A DNA stretch of 35,860 nucleotides from Candidatus Omnitrophota bacterium (GCA_016206825.1 JACQQY010000113.1:1-35860), one strand, 5' to 3'; shown: positions 35,501-35,860, counted from the stretch's first letter. A program made the numbers and translations. Notes: generated by a model not told the origin, from the letters alone.

Positions 35501-35860
35501 CGCGTCCCAGATGAGCGTCGAAGAAAGTGCTGGAGCGGCGGTTGGTGAAATTTGTGGAATCCACCTCATCAATCGAGGCGGCCTTGTGAGTGTCGGAACG
35601 AACGAGAGCTTCATCGGCAAAAACGTCCTTGGCCCTTATGGGGTTCTGTGCGCCCTGATAGTAGTTCACGGTAACGTTCTTCACACGGGACCCATCGCTC
35701 TCGTAGTTATACATATAATCGGCCGTCTCATCGCCTTTGTCTCCCACGAAGAAAGTGGAAGAGCGGCGGTTGGAAGTGACTGCCTCGCCGAGGCTCTTGG
35801 CTTTGTGAGTGTCGGTTCGGACCAAGGGGTCATCGGCTGTGGCTTTGTCCGCCCTTACCC
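2574..35860 (-). CDS. Giant multidomain, probably surface/secreted protein; partial, 5' end outside window (at least 11,083 codons in window)
   Basis: Single open frame with stop TAA at 2574-2576. Frame stays open through 35860: upstream codons read ..VRADKATADDP-LVRTDTHKAKS.., matching the downstream repeat junction IRAKDVFADEA-LVRSDTHKAAS. Coherent domain and repeat content throughout. Confidence 0.97.
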   Translation of the reverse strand, partial: VRADKATADDPLVRTDTHKAKSLGEAVTSNRRSSTFFVGDKGDETADYMYNYESDGSRVKNVTVNYYQGAQNPIRAKDVFADEALVRSDTHKAASIDEVDSTNFTNRRSSTFFDAHLGRGDEIADYTYNYAKDGVAVRTVGVSYYEGPAAGAVVRAGEASAEDALLRSDTHRAKAINLVATANRRSSTFFAVHLGKGEEVADYTYAYSSDGATVRTVSVNYYQGPNNTVIRAGGAEGEEALVRSDSHRTSSIGSLAAANRRSSTFFDTHLGKGDEVADYAYSYANDGARIRTVGVNFYQGPNNTAVRAKDASTEDALVQDRTFKGAVADVASVTPTSRFTTNKLLSETFYKGGAREERRDRTLNYRGRAGSEVVLSEQLYFYKGNARAASAQPDDWLIRTETRIDGAKRQFAYYRGEEAGEEKISYTQTYLRSGVVFETALYEYDATGALHAATAYRLGAEGSGDVTGLSVKSATYYAGVEGAEKMDYTASYKANGALRNAAVSFYEGDKRASQASDVDALRRQETTFGAMVTSTGINLTNARKISDTVFTGEFGEEKIETVTDRKGVEQRYRYDSSFWKVDANGVMQEDSSQENIDDSLTRIEVEGNGFTTYFGLNPFYETQTTYTTDYRGTLTTYAYDPSDTLVRTRYTSTVAKYDGATFVPESNETVTVYEKDLYQEARVDYVTSGRSSVTYYRYDESGDLFYTMQFDEMEETSTQPLRTDPPTTKVEDFVSSFISNADKFVPKKADKLKVTKSYYEENEFGESRVSFLIQPNGLWVYYNYEEIVDPGYPDSRLKFRTLIMRSARRGDPSTFDSVTILDKYGETAMTVGSSGVTQYQHYVPKGIYGIPISQQTDVLSSVSHYDLNGTLLKIEQDEIQDYKVGSQTYYYPARVVYDYEYTRDPNTNALINAKAVGKAGNFKLREQIFDKEMRLKEVYEWIQEKVWGLSQRYTYFAVPSGSTLEMPEGAQLPMPSGTATTLPNGGTVNVAGDAAISLAEGGNLTLPDGGTVISANGQTITVAAGGTVNAPKGAQITLKSGGRVALPGRGTITLINDGSLSFSSNTIIQPPRDKFIGVAAGGTLNLLTGERAVLKGAATVNLSGKGTVSLTGGGVFTLPNGGTVVVKGETLNIGVGGTVQLSDNEEATLLAGGAVVLPGDGTVALADGGTLTFPNGAVLALAEEAASTLTSALLGIELDPNSAGSVRLGSNSVKIDSSTLIYDGVGAVITASRLKEIYDANPADTYLKVTAAQLQDGSWKADRIDVVAAPVREVKGAVDNLYNPSGLSVLTGILQGVGADTVRFADHDIKIVDTTIVKDAKGNVISGTAAEKTARLEAIRQAFEDQGIFATVKLVALKSASGWEAQQVLLTAEEPDIAATRLTGALQNLDAVGRSILFAGQIMKLQDGTVIKDVNGVTMSQSAFSALWEGNKAGGVGTFVALEVRRISGEWVLQQINLISDAQGQAAFTGNLEGVTITQAPAVGTLKINGKDIQVKDTSILGDTGGNPLSLAQLSGIFSYHRLMGITTGVDASVVLSSSGDLVLSRLKVLTRIDTVLRRAAAVSVKTIDETDSTKGTITLADGMQFQVDSSTVMRNAAGDPLSLQDLPADALVSVQLVKVGDAWKAEELKMTPAFPLGDEFSGPPSSIDSTLGVVGIGGQSVKVDGQTLVEDSSGSLLQGGLSDLAALSNKGQLLLSVRVKKDEAGEWVAEKIRVTSILNKADTFTSSAVKAQDIQFVDDADDSYVKKITQMTVNGMNVVVGNDTETDGFFTEVEIRYKDHRYGVIREGVRSEFQTPPNTFEYRSVGGLKGLLSGDFQSIVPADVPVTVKVTAMKVGNTWRAARILAETQHEITDRATSSISGAVQRVLVQDGTVTLNGETLLVTSSKTIKDAAGKYYTLEELANLFDSNNQAGKATNLAGSFVKAYALQTGKVSHNQSSVITKDIRVNSDKATVAFNWKVSSEQGKDLFKFEILKDGVVIDDTSVISGEADWQRVTRDLGEGAYTLRWVYTKDGGDTGLVGQDAGWIDELLLLEDKTSKKIDFGYLADTVLNVSGGYVTDSWAVQDGVSYDPAGAGMQAGNTDAGSSSYFEKVVELAESGALTFQWKVDGNSTDKLRLYVDGSEVPTQVPLISGNTDWTNAKMVLSAGAHTLKWVYDRTQTPQGSPPSSNAWVDEIKIEKAASYGKALSFDGTNDYVDLGSPASLQITGSQTIALWVNPSDFASSSNLFSKAYGGEGTIYLNTDGSVSYSYGTGGGNNYPYQSFKMSASLARNAWTHLAVVRDLENKKLRWYQNGQFVNETDALYASAVSSTLPALIGRGDAGYFRGKLDELAVYNRPLTAGEIQSLMDTRPSSSEVGLAAYYSFDDGSAVDLVSGVKGTVQGGLVPLDEKTFFYDGFASVDYTTGTMIPAPYTSGGDAVWANQNTTAFDQGGVAAQAGTISAGQNSYLQRTVYVGQTSTLSFNWMVNSDPGDELLLYVDDLDTPVASVSGNSGGWTGKSHALSAGAHTLRWVYKRSSVSAGPANNNAWVDEVKIQKDQPYGDGLSLGATNAMVTVPPINMSGDRTLMAWVKFPLPSTGGYRTLFSSKAAGYSHLVISSDNYLGVFNGFSFYNSWYNIGSLSSGWHQVAAAISGGVTTIYVDGNAVGTAFTQVTRDLEVIGNGGLGSQNIGTIDEAALFDRTLSSTDIQAYKNQQLQGDETGLLAYYSFDDGTARDLSTDAVKYDGTLSAGAVAVSQRTVVRDSSFAVVSALNPSWQNQNTSAYDAGGFALQAGDTLAGTSSYLERKVNLEGDGFLEFQWKIDALATDKLRLYVDGNLAQDAISPLSGSSGWVKGMLKLSKGAHTLRWVFDRTKTVFGEPSSQAWVDEIQVKSQPQGTALKFDGTDDFAKVTNPANLPLGGSSRTFAAWFRLDKAGSYSSGQNWLFGYGPSALSNFWGVYVDNYYNQIVSSFGGYYSVSAGLPSSDLNRWYHLAVTLEGSNVKIYLDGAQINSYPISFGVNTQLGDLFIGQKGDNTGYFNGAIDETAIYNRALTADEVKALMTTKLQGSENGLVTYYSFDDGSAKDLTTTGNDGVLQGGTTAIQDKAIPIVSVTPSQVRFLTGGDGAWKTQNSLAYGQGGFAAQAGATRGGQSSFFQTTTELDDAGMLEFSWRIDSQATDALKLYIDEKEAASIAGASNGWLRSTLNLPKGKYTLRWVYDRTQTTDTAAANGNAWLDEVLIKKVAIYSDAMRFASTADTMTIPPINMNGDRTIMAWVKFPLPALESSYSYNALFRSSSGPSDSHFVVRSDGTLAILDSMNGYTYYPYNAVDSGYSVRSLSSGWHHVAAVGSGGKTQFYMDGNPVGNLLNRQVTKDLAAIGGEGQLSYGRAMGTIDEAAVFGQALTTSQIQSVMNTKLQGNEEGLLAYYSFDDGTGKDLSGNGKDGTLQGSPAPAKEIYWSESFSPKPTAVPFTPRIDGGNWEVVDDGTGNMAYRQSTLGGDHLSFLDGKTIVNGTIQTKFKFKRNLYEYLQLYFRLNSRNDGYAVRVGTSSESGIYLLLYEVKSGNLGNQLGFTSLSGFDPSAWHTLKVDANGDNIRVYLDGNTAQFLNVTNAAYSVGEIALGTSNLGAPAFFDDVEVIPADAAYHLEKPAAGLPDGFVSTDAFVQNEVRSVLWRADAMSLGAEGVLIPEGRSWTGVKPEEIAFSWDAQDPSAGAVTVNGVTAVVNSSTAIFDANLTLVSAQQLRTLMNRSSGLYFDVHFEMVSGQAVAKTIKVAADISGKTQMKDELQSATLVNGELRSIRINGVDFTVTSSAVIRDSLGAAIGGARLEQIRSENQARSIPTLVNVTGMMLRDGTYEAQTIDVLTESLHTRSESHNLDAVDVVGGKVKVGGVEYPLANGFKMTDPAGSLLTAEQVSNTLFLDSELSLETNARVKLIETDTGWKALELQLRSRHDNREVQLSTAQPQLIRGVAGLDTVADALTLGGVSVTRSSSLVIKDSLGVILTWEEMKRLFAKNAANGIPTYAKAALSRTRPWEVEKIELTTTFFERFNGKLQSLDAAGQSLQVKGEAVDLSRAIVKTGGETILTLQELYDWLHNNPDYLVNTLETGKDADGRMSLETITVKGVTYQVTADTQITGLDGSAVSQEGFARFFEDSALLGNEIYAKVTAENGVATRITLTEKKPLVLVDITAEKVEGRWVASQVVVSARVIPETKPIDFFGSAAPFVTVGGVKVLLGETTRLMKETDPLDPKSLTLGDLAQEIVDDPSLHFIARIPEGKDIALSGSLVFGGEQTLDAATREAIISGVEKWLTERIGLPFGQPAPAPNWVREYLYYFQVDPEQGKRLLKGEATPQTEGEGSFVYYITLFINNPDEYSQYFGADYVTQYQTWLSGGALTESMVQGILTWLKNQSKHFGASAFGALSLLINGANGLIPNLVSTAVQAITKDIQSGVISETTTGDLTISLQAMKEAAEAETQKSFFGYRVDFDELKRFVQAGNPVIAHIGPDHYVVVKEISDDDVVTLLEEGQLKTSTRSYFTGIWDGNILAASKPVTGAELTVDQAKAVLGSGGRWFHAFISSGEAEKYGFTTDPATGKRVRWTGRDPSTVKQEEITMMAETVNEVGEWTRRTFYGRNPKVLGDTTGRLLYAIENLEGGGGGGGKGSFENFDKKIEYLEDGSIRVTVYTKESRELLAKYAVGVDLESSADATAVIEYDPSGKIASFWEARYGFILDNGLLRQIRGTELSDFINALNLKLDKKYPVWQGGIQSALREMNAALNDYFYVKKLAVDGKWALLNNFKDGFKNELRKFNEASGKNLADSWTQFKELSKSYVTAMASQLQKGELFKTANAALENFKNKSGAMLDAFKGRWNDTFVFQAFGSITDSSGTSSAGAGYLQPKIDEMVARAAGIGYNLTGTDFLTNLGGSYRRHWKAARHAYSDSYNGNWDDLWLNILDAVDDTESDSLKNLQRAQTKLEKEMEGRDEALRGLFIGPEDLVVEGIGKIEGFEGPIKQSREEGPRSSPYLTNRYYMDSFFGGAGFENDPWWQRAQGGYSEDDVFVPGAVTRSWWDEEVDRQLERARSAKENLQEVLGAGFVDLLPEDVSTAVKASLDRSIKELDKFLGPKGFLEALRESVRATVAYTLLSLRSVKEKITEQMSEIRRKWSEAVGTIKERFQQFKAAESTFEDAALVDWAKATVSSESADGTLTVKYKLNFDVEPVKKYVEAIAQGLPDVSEVFQTIAEAYKGIVDASSGELSKSYEIQKDTREGLEELGEEMSKTVYEVAKNAAEVKERLEAEKKVGDGSLGSAGLLTEEGTGSKTDFKEMPDWLGRDLDRAFLSFSIDEVLKTLDPDNMPFVNKLGPPDYLGRVDKESYQSHILDYLFDEPSSWTGDDQHRPGGGIYHGALNPSFGGDIGDLGTKTLGLVFSPGAITGATYPSYDSGLPQALSGIVEQYVAGNQYVMNRLIDTVDYYPTVPAYGGYPGGIADWQAPIFPLWVTSTFYEYMTSAQEDFVNTYAPYYTGQPRQGSTEDLGDGKILSLSWKAYSDVGGGTGIKWGETADASLRGEFGASLNGYKGSDFPGVVYLNSSSGTPYWSSWNSTQAYKSYIGGLLGTAKPFIGSYTDQDPNAKLPQYPNSAYWLDFYSKNKGFNVVVYNSEDEKEKALFDLLSSDPLGLGTSNRILHRTATDPSATYAKVSAQDQVTIEELRAKGEIGDRYAQLNLKLFRRLEEFYDPVLGALPETIAQILNGLVEAEEKRFERRKQELDQLKDKMLSETEEAKGKALQDLNGQEAEIVRGLLAQQLVPMLRTFFRSYEAVMKQYQWGWELASVVTELIDLQGVKKFNTVLITVLEKGLEQLENLWKAANAVDTTGLVPALKTIVNRAKEVLNEAYGQGTGSARASLARLAEQRKAVEDNSKRQKEEIEKTHEALLKRLEQAKDNAIVEKHIVAERAALFLSGGQEEIEQKTSLVDPKDPMKGGVLETTTTFKDRQGNVIRKLTTKRFDATVRAAAAPKRQPKPLQKGIFYDLIRPVAQTADEGARLTKILSGSDPSVAGPIQIGDSSISPKDLIGPDTYSDTMKKIVEEIEKLMVGSLENQDAKKRGAAEQTYQETFDITMEDLESKSQSIGKQWKWLQDNYSLVTSKSFRASKSFIEGLMGTKDLGRALFLAKAVQFSDIAKRIIAETEGLKAVEGLKGEIVEFSVHVVSDKEVKEALRQGREAPEAGTAILGFRSKEGFALLELTQDKEGRTTSRRRTLVEKKEDRYRLTSQVLDAELKSRGGETIEVKLRAGRQIRVAFEFMGKLVVGLRHFPTTDKEGRDVFDVELVGGRVDQGGRVVTDKTGAVQGEQILGRAFRTAKGSEALFLLGEGGGFSLRINGQLSLRGSLESVLDREKLSGLLGSFATANQLQPVAISLQPGIQSLLLVSGQAFFRNDRTGEIENAKGTPLIAPEFHEEKVKGNAQGIAVLRGVVAAVTKEGEKSGLDAATLNVLRSLSGLSSTLRAYNAQGQILSNLTAFTNLKGEVERFTTGAYKGQIVLVDVERQRVLSEGGKALFEIQEVRRAFERAGVKGTVSEAQLRIFQKGVTPEQEASYKLLAQRLFAAPIGFGVVTNQAGGQIGFLVKAGNVKAGEEIFIQQEGGLIQAFDAQNNRLLAIKDQGVEAIKNEAVKNLGVDLARNYLVEFAADLDESTKLAVAGLVGSFTGLSALAILSGKFQQGLNRFGEQVGFTFSIDNRLAKQTGLAEGQEIFVKAGEQGVELYRLQGGLGGAPPAALGSGLFSGGRERFTLAGGELGTAQGLRFQFKGVTAEAAAFFKGFIVNLMGVELPVPPSLLADTIQIIQNEEGVKMGVAMGVTKELLNVLPQEGRILREGQQILVTKQGVFGAAANAQQALVVSLDEAGGEEKFVREGFVSQAMRVNYGTTTDPAQQAFLRSLASVIFNVPVSATEFTVVMETATGRIMGSFETSKLQALVQALTNESQQVDKALAGIGQLNGRLTAAGIEDKVKMGEAELLGLLIRAEGGEARQALYQKISEITTNEKNEFEASLRGIQDLNADLVKAGIKDQVQMDATGLFILLLGAKDAGVRGTVYTNIRWITTTEKNQIVDSSSHIQTLNSQLANAGIKDQVKFGATELFTALLGMKNGDARQELYGRISQIAFGEVLFKEQNFVTAFEDIQTLNVLIAKAGIKDTIKIGATEFFIFLLGAKDGDARRDIYTRLTEITTTESSQFASSLRDIQATHGQIKIGATELLTILLGMKNAGERKEIYSKIGEIKTESMRFGHSLERIESLNNALKAAGRTDQVELGGTELFIKLLGAKDASARLEIYGKIDQITLGEDKSFIGALSKIGAVNARLGQKVQIGATELFSILLGAKDSSARGAIYLGMGEAASSGSFENLFKALGTSNQGMPLDKQVMVDATQLFLAFVSRKDANGPVVVEGTFGPETRAVFAFDPQGRLTDVEVAKDFPDANAAQTAILDMAKTLGIAVDHIAVSGTIAETRGTFRFDAEGRILSAAVPFGLRSLPSELAKLGSTMNEVLAALHAQLKDGKTPDGVPPSIQKAILSMTDTEIKSADPWQALAKRIDESKDTDVARLRTDIGKAEMGNFIKTLILQNIALKPGGLDRESEGLNCVGTHALAARIAGSFGLQWDVVYVDGLQEPHVALIDRGTKEFIELSVRGDLKQSLFERYSQALGEGRTLDGVTVKFLMVDASGTAKLEGAGSFTKLWGREGQWVGGKFDVRGFSAEAVLIVEQQKRTGGTVNYLYDQAVSALEAKDLGRAKEYLKEAAAFASGMKGELGRAEKKAGTDAVYLADLGILNHNVENVTKLFELVVPLKDLSGLTVNRTTGGGIEIVIGKTASDFTLGGVVSAVPVNVKVDRDLDGLQKAIDDFAKSADPSAQGVGLSQLVSLVSTGGMTEFLKRDKAGNFVKDANGYLLLDHTKMDSFSARINGMLAVPGNAKAVMDFRAELNGAFQLLGLGKEVDAMTFARLVGGMDRLFGEGERLDIGALNSLKNSVPVFADVLRASKVSKPGDVLLAMLSVPSFTASFETVEGTILQFVMKDRQLESISVMAQKAVGSGGQPLDFFVPIRDKDGKSVQLLGKDGKVDEAKLTQMAAIGKIAGGATDDNYKEAAQKVSAMGFGVQFETKSFVINVMAGKEAEIAGIKAVNQTLGADKPIRVLFKTKADALAPISEENARTLIGFLQGRVGSESEALQSLTDVLTDGYKLRVIPGTTMLYSYEAHRGGGEVSIGGLEVEEGKFLKLSGVGSVEFTLGNKDSFTTYMITQGEAQDLKGHRANYSGGPLRGVWWAEFMGIGQGADLEVSKGKVGSYTPAGVTNMVVGQRVGETIRQASVDIMFEKDNTNPAISIASDVRDVLGKDLTAEQMKQAMKGMWSPKGEFTHGVLDSYKSERIQKISWGFGNGVLSVDANLVVIFSMPALLKDGQKIGLSADVSRLDLDKVPVAQGLQNLVLQASGIESLKSTLREYAGTVDTTLRLAYESKGVSISSVIDGHNVSDTIFGKDGKARNVSSSLFDDKGTFLAKQVTDLTGKQPLTKIFGFDGKELGDQKLTAVLFGRTAALAKGEDGLLQLRLEMGDKPMIFTAGGKQFTVSGVLALTLTQGGFFNVQGSKLDLERGVTLTTNEVELGKDSLFLKSGALHNRGYVLLEMGDRVQGWKEMGAPGGEKKGLVEDFSIQVVKDKDGKQFFGEGSISIREGRFAALANQTFDVGEQVQTLRVGNSEVTGSGQFVYTDVQSIQRVGPEVLDIRRGEMGLLAVSKAHEIYGQKVESDYKGDKSTQMKTLFDQFTYELESGRFNAVEATMRELSLQHQAERIVASIDLPSAGDYLMQDSFNRFVVEDLSNRSSLWDLKGEDLVNKLVAMEKTAPGALKGLTRSFEVQSGREAYLAQSLYDKWWFHAAGGESLFTDSGLWLQTKAVIGITGIVVSVALTGGTATLLWAELWGGISLGTNVGMSWYQGKEINWAQAIGGAINNGFWGASLQGGFAVANGILNGFKLVTATGKTILSFEKGLLGTKGVGSVFANPLTGYATMGFLGAFGNIGWQVGSNLLQGKGLFEKVGWDTFLKGFGFGLALKWGSGLATGVPRLKVGAQYVGGAAVVGVGNVAIDYFLRGNVRNWVDIGRSFGQGFVWGLVAGYGGSAIGISHAQTIGHRVWSFNQAGKLDRVLRGGGISFERLNVMRVRAGLAPMTSIQRFAINNPLFMASARGGVEWIVVSPLFTLAEGGWTWLVAGRFEAGGQKITLNTLVTGMIQGPMQGLWMGPMVRILGSPTAGREAQQSLVKQLTSGWWYVGNVQMAGFVTGLHALLTYAAPPKGLKEEGAGLSQSEIGALGWIGLFMMPQAWSPAGKLQQGIAERRALREQRLRESPLVKQAAQGIHQEAQARLSDITQGDGARMNQIALQAGEAKAKELGKTNLTEVEKTELGRETLLYKIELGKLYIRVYETRVDAKSGDVLSKLSRDGRAAVMENTMKDFSFTERTLARTGTSELAQSITPEKVSRQAEKYRQMEREVENQVNEIAEAVETGKALQGPLGEVVSAMRQAIERGRQEGENPLGGDQRKALASGLLYALSNAGLASGPGGMLMIAVPAGGGKTIPIWTLQLAFLLYAKAKGRDIGSTKLMILMDTPQNVNKDSNTNNKTYAALEKFLMENGSGIHVIENAGQMSAKGDKGGVFVLDARTLLEIKHTNEKLLEGFSLVTVDEAEAVFQTTRLTMGALQDAYTKLDKTDKPTANAFTRLLEKTSGQIRELFRTNRELFGYDANREMQMDKPAAENLIQKILSPENAALITQLGGREMAETLLKTYVSRAVDILTTKVGQAGGISTGKGGRVDLKDLAGQTMEKTHLGDPFKAIAAAFRAGANIKRAYNSFSTSSAKGVGIFDALTVLSKGSVTGRDIFVALSGTIEGAKQTLRMMNAAVYDLGTSKFHDTGKWHVFDGHASMLKFLSQHVIRQATKDRKSDELVVVAATTRDMAHEKADAAAKEFAGTGGKISVSKGKGVTIYRAGNTSGKVLEVVVYDNPNVYAGKFGEAVKGKKQTEFGGKVHVIAELVTGSNIFGVGKHGFIQTADKMRSDFKKVLYTTGDVNTSSAMIQQAKRVGVVVEKQQRRAEADVHHFLDITDLRATNKELADMRQILKTGSKEFEGSEKAVEGSLEYFVREALEGHNNKIDGVQAMEAKAERVMAGLDWNWSASPAAVNAALVAVNTPTEQDSHETAMAKLGQMRPIVEAMQILQGMNAANTPVEDLKVLMNALGVEGLSVQNQELILSHFNSTMSLGELANLELSLAALSGFVADEALSQLSLTDLRQITSGGFSRESLVQFAAQKGVEVTDKLGEVWRSKNAEDARAAFNKVIEQKGFAAIRSTTRNLFVMLLARGFENYVWKSGAVLREGAEKEAGARIVEGVGQKVEREALAGIGSRGDKYTHAEMNEKIATAYAEGRVESTGRIVNGREIVVVKGEEFSHAARTKDKVYIGEIDTQRLVAEKGVSKEAALEALAQHEAVEVKHLMAEANELMNRDLKQDLSVQNTREAIRDWIDKSAKDTTKSKMIGDLHAKSHEAGLKAEQAIVETSKTENTAQALNLLQTVSAELGVSVTGLLKNSVELTVNFSEGKLSLSLSGGVVTASGKPFSFKAPVTIEGTSEEVTVGMDRLINAASKIQSAGDAAGIMNLLREVGGVTRTGVTLVMANGLEMTSSVTDGTLTSITFGGTVATDLGETVSIKTPVTLLLGFAAPVEEEGVILPADILVGLDQTNVEGALKMINQMVGDVVVADASSFLGLAGRFAEKGVAIQVTSADGMMTFTSQVDPTTGKLASISILEVKDLATAAMVELDKPVVLDFSLSTGEITNTKEAEGRIQSIADETIKTLVETAVLTAVVDHSIAQATAALDSGLTTAPTQQAAKDAIHQFNRQLRLIREEYKGDIVTPKAIVVDQGMSQSQDMANNLSRIADRVNTLAGRNVLYVSSAKMESKDEVNNLLTDMTKARGIAPQNMRFITHDRNREGIRFAVEQGVVVVQRAAIQTMLAEVLPAMLGDKVSLMKEGIQKEIASHQGKVTFAMQNKTVQGDIDKLFEEAAEEDIHY
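2577..3100 (-). other. C-terminal alpha/beta domain of unknown function
   Basis: TPKAIVVDQGMSQSQDMANNLSRIADRVNTLAGRNVLYVSSAKMESKDEVNNLLTDMTKARGIAPQNMRFITHDRNREGIRFAVEQGVVVVQRAAIQTMLAEVLPAML: alternating beta-strand and helix pattern. Confidence 0.5.
3290..4110 (-). repeat. Three divergent ~85-aa repeats
   Basis: LLQTVSAELGVSVTGLLKNSVELTVNFSEGKLSLSLSGG..FSFKAPVTIEG / LLREVGGVTRTGVTLVMANGLEMTSSVTDGTLTSITFGG..VSIKTPVTLLLG / LAGRFAEKGVAIQVTSADGMMTFTSQVDPTTGKLASISI..VELDKPVVLDFSL. Confidence 0.75.
4302..4325 (-). other. HExxExxH motif (ALAQHEAVEVKHLMAEA)
   Basis: Codons CAT GAG GCG GTG GAG GTG AAA CAC read in frame. Confidence 0.5.
5440..7260 (-). other. SecA/DEAD-type helicase-like ATPase domain
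   Basis: GDQRKALASGLLYAL..MLMIAVPAGGGKTIPIWTLQLAFLLYAKAKG (Walker A 7038-7055); FSLVTVDEAEAVF (Walker B DEAE 6708-6719); FVALSGTIEG (motif III-like, about 6102-6132); C-terminal part ..SAMIQQAKRVGVVVEKQQRRAEADVHHFLDITDLR (about 5450-5560), compared with the SecA-type QLRGRAGRQG..SRFFLSLED region. Confidence 0.8.
7800..9140 (-). other. Gly-rich hydrophobic, putative membrane-associated region
   Basis: AVIGITGIVVSVALTGGTATLLWAELWGGISLGTNVGM..AIGGAINNGFWGASLQGGFAVANGILNGF..VGGAAVVGVGNVAIDYFL..FGQGFVWGLVAGYGGSAIGI..IGALGWIGLFMMPQAW. Confidence 0.75.
12700..13060 (-). other. Transglutaminase-like core
   Basis: GLNCVGTHALAARIAGSFGLQWDVVYVDGLQEPHVALIDRGTKEFIELS. Candidate Cys codon at 12996-12998, candidate His codon at 12906-12908, followed by Asp. 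Confidence 0.5.
13595..14975 (-). repeat. Eight tandem repeats of about 50-64 aa (..fe.sl..Iq.LN..l.kAGikdqVkiGATELF..LLGaKd..aR.eiY.kI.eItt.e)
   Basis: E.g. QVDKALAGIGQLNGRLTAAGIEDKVKMGEAELLGLLIRAEGGEARQALYQKISEITTNEK; NFVTAFEDIQTLNVLIAKAGIKDTIKIGATEFFIFLLGAKDGDARRDIYTRLTEITTTES; SLERIESLNNALKAAGRTDQVELGGTELFIKLLGAKDASARLEIYGKIDQITLGED. Confidence 0.93.
15000..16200 (-). repeat. About four tandem ~120-aa modules with 'xxxGExIFVxxxG' core
   Basis: Cores VKAGEEIFIQQEGG (about 16000), LAEGQEIFVKAGEQG (about 15650), LREGQQILVTKQG (about 15280), each preceded by a hydrophobic segment such as LAQRLFAAPIGFGVVT or FFKGFIVNLMGVELPVPP. The fourth copy is partial (FLRSLASVIFNVPVSATEFTVVME). Confidence 0.45.
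17900..18740 (-). other. Helical / coiled-coil region
   Basis: Charged heptad-like segments, e.g. EEKRFERRKQELDQLKDKMLSETEEAKGKALQDLNGQEAEIV and RLAEQRKAVEDNSKRQKEEIEKTHEALLKRLEQAKDNAIVEKHIVAE. Confidence 0.7.
22260..22720 (-). other. Peptidase C39-like (papain-fold) domain, apparently lacking the catalytic Cys
   Basis: HFGASAFGALSLLINGANGL...FFGYRVDFDELKRFVQAGNPVIAHIGPDHYVVVKEISDDDVVTLLEEGQLKTSTRSYFTGIWDGNILA. The His block (PVIAHIGPDHYVVV) is clear; the expected CG.xxL is replaced by SAFGAL. Confidence 0.6.
23200..24870 (-). other. Second block of DUF5666-like modules (about 6)
   Basis: AGAVTVNGVTAVVNSSTAIFDANLTLVSAQQL; RSIRINGVDFTVTSSAVIRDSLGAAIGGARL; DALTLGGVSVTRSSSLVIKDSLGVILTWEEM; GKLQSLDAAGQSLQVKGEAVDLSRAIVKTGGETILTLQEL. 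Same pattern as block 1. Confidence 0.55.
24985..25500 (-). other. Jelly-roll domain, DUF1080 / LamG-like
   Basis: NGTIQTKFKFKRNLYEYLQLYFRLNSRNDGYAVRVGTSSESGIYLLLYEV..SAWHTLKVDANGDNIRVYLDGNTAQFLNV..GEIALGTSNLGAPAFFDDVEVIP. Confidence 0.7.
25555..26185 (-). other. LamG / concanavalin A-like domain 4
   Basis: AMRFASTADTMTIPPINMNGDRTIMAWVKFPLP..GWHHVAAVGSGGKTQFYMDGNPVG..MGTIDEAAVFGQALTTSQIQSVM..LLAYYSFDDGTGKDLSGNGKDGTLQG. Confidence 0.92.
26610..27235 (-). other. LamG / concanavalin A-like domain 3
   Basis: ALKFDGTDDFAKVTNPANLPLGGSSRTFAAWFRLD..RWYHLAVTLEGSNVKIYLDG..FNGAIDETAIYNRALTADEVKALM..LVTYYSFDDGSAKDLT. Confidence 0.93.
27650..28238 (-). other. LamG / concanavalin A-like domain 2
   Basis: VTVPPINMSGDRTLMAWVKFPLP..GWHQVAAAISGGVTTIYVDGNAVG..IGTIDEAALFDRTLSSTDIQAYK..LLAYYSFDDGTARDLS. 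Confidence 0.92.
28690..29310 (-). other. LamG / concanavalin A-like lectin domain 1
   Basis: ALSFDGTNDYVDLGSP..ITGSQTIALWVNPSDF..WTHLAVVRD..RWYQNGQFV..GKLDELAVYNRPLTAGEIQSLM..LAAYYSFDDGSAVDLVSG. Confidence 0.93.
30040..32300 (-). other. Series of about 8 DUF5666-like beta-barrel modules
   Basis: Repeated pattern G.LQ.v.....i...G..i.v...T.i.d..G..ls...l.......g....v.l....g.W.A..i.l, e.g. GILQGVGADTVRFADHDIKIVDTTIVKDAKGNVI..LKSASGWEAQQVLL and GALQNLDAVGRSILFAGQIMKLQDGTVIKDVNGVTM..ISGEWVLQQINL. Confidence 0.6.
32308..32990 (-). repeat. Octapeptide repeat array (about 28 units, consensus [LV][PA]xGGTVx), predicted beta-solenoid
   Basis: Near-exact 8-aa register: VPSGSTLE MPEGAQLP MPSGTATT LPNGGTVN VAGDAAIS LAEGGNLT LPDGGTVI SANGQTIT VAAGGTVN APKGAQIT LKSGGRVA LPGRGTIT ... 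LPGDGTVA LADGGTLT FPNGAVLA. Confidence 0.9.
33000..34905 (-). other. Divergent YD/RHS-like repeat region
   Basis: Recurrent motifs such as YYAGVEGAEKMDYTASYKANGALRNAAVSFYEG, YEYDATGALHAATAYR, YRYDESGDLFYTMQF, VSHYDLNGTLLKIEQ. Confidence 0.7.
34905..35860 (-). repeat. Four tandem 73-80-aa YD-like repeats (..VRSDTHKA..NRRSSTFF..KGDEvADYtYnYa.DGa.vrtV.VnYYqGp..), continuing beyond the window
   Basis: Protein-level tandem copies start at 35825, 35606 and about every 228-240 bp after that; partial upstream copy at the window edge. Confidence 0.93.

Noticed and set aside
35823-35825. TTG as the start codon of the giant ORF
   Set aside because: It lies inside a tandem repeat, and the frame with matching repeat sequence is open upstream to the window edge; it is a window artefact.
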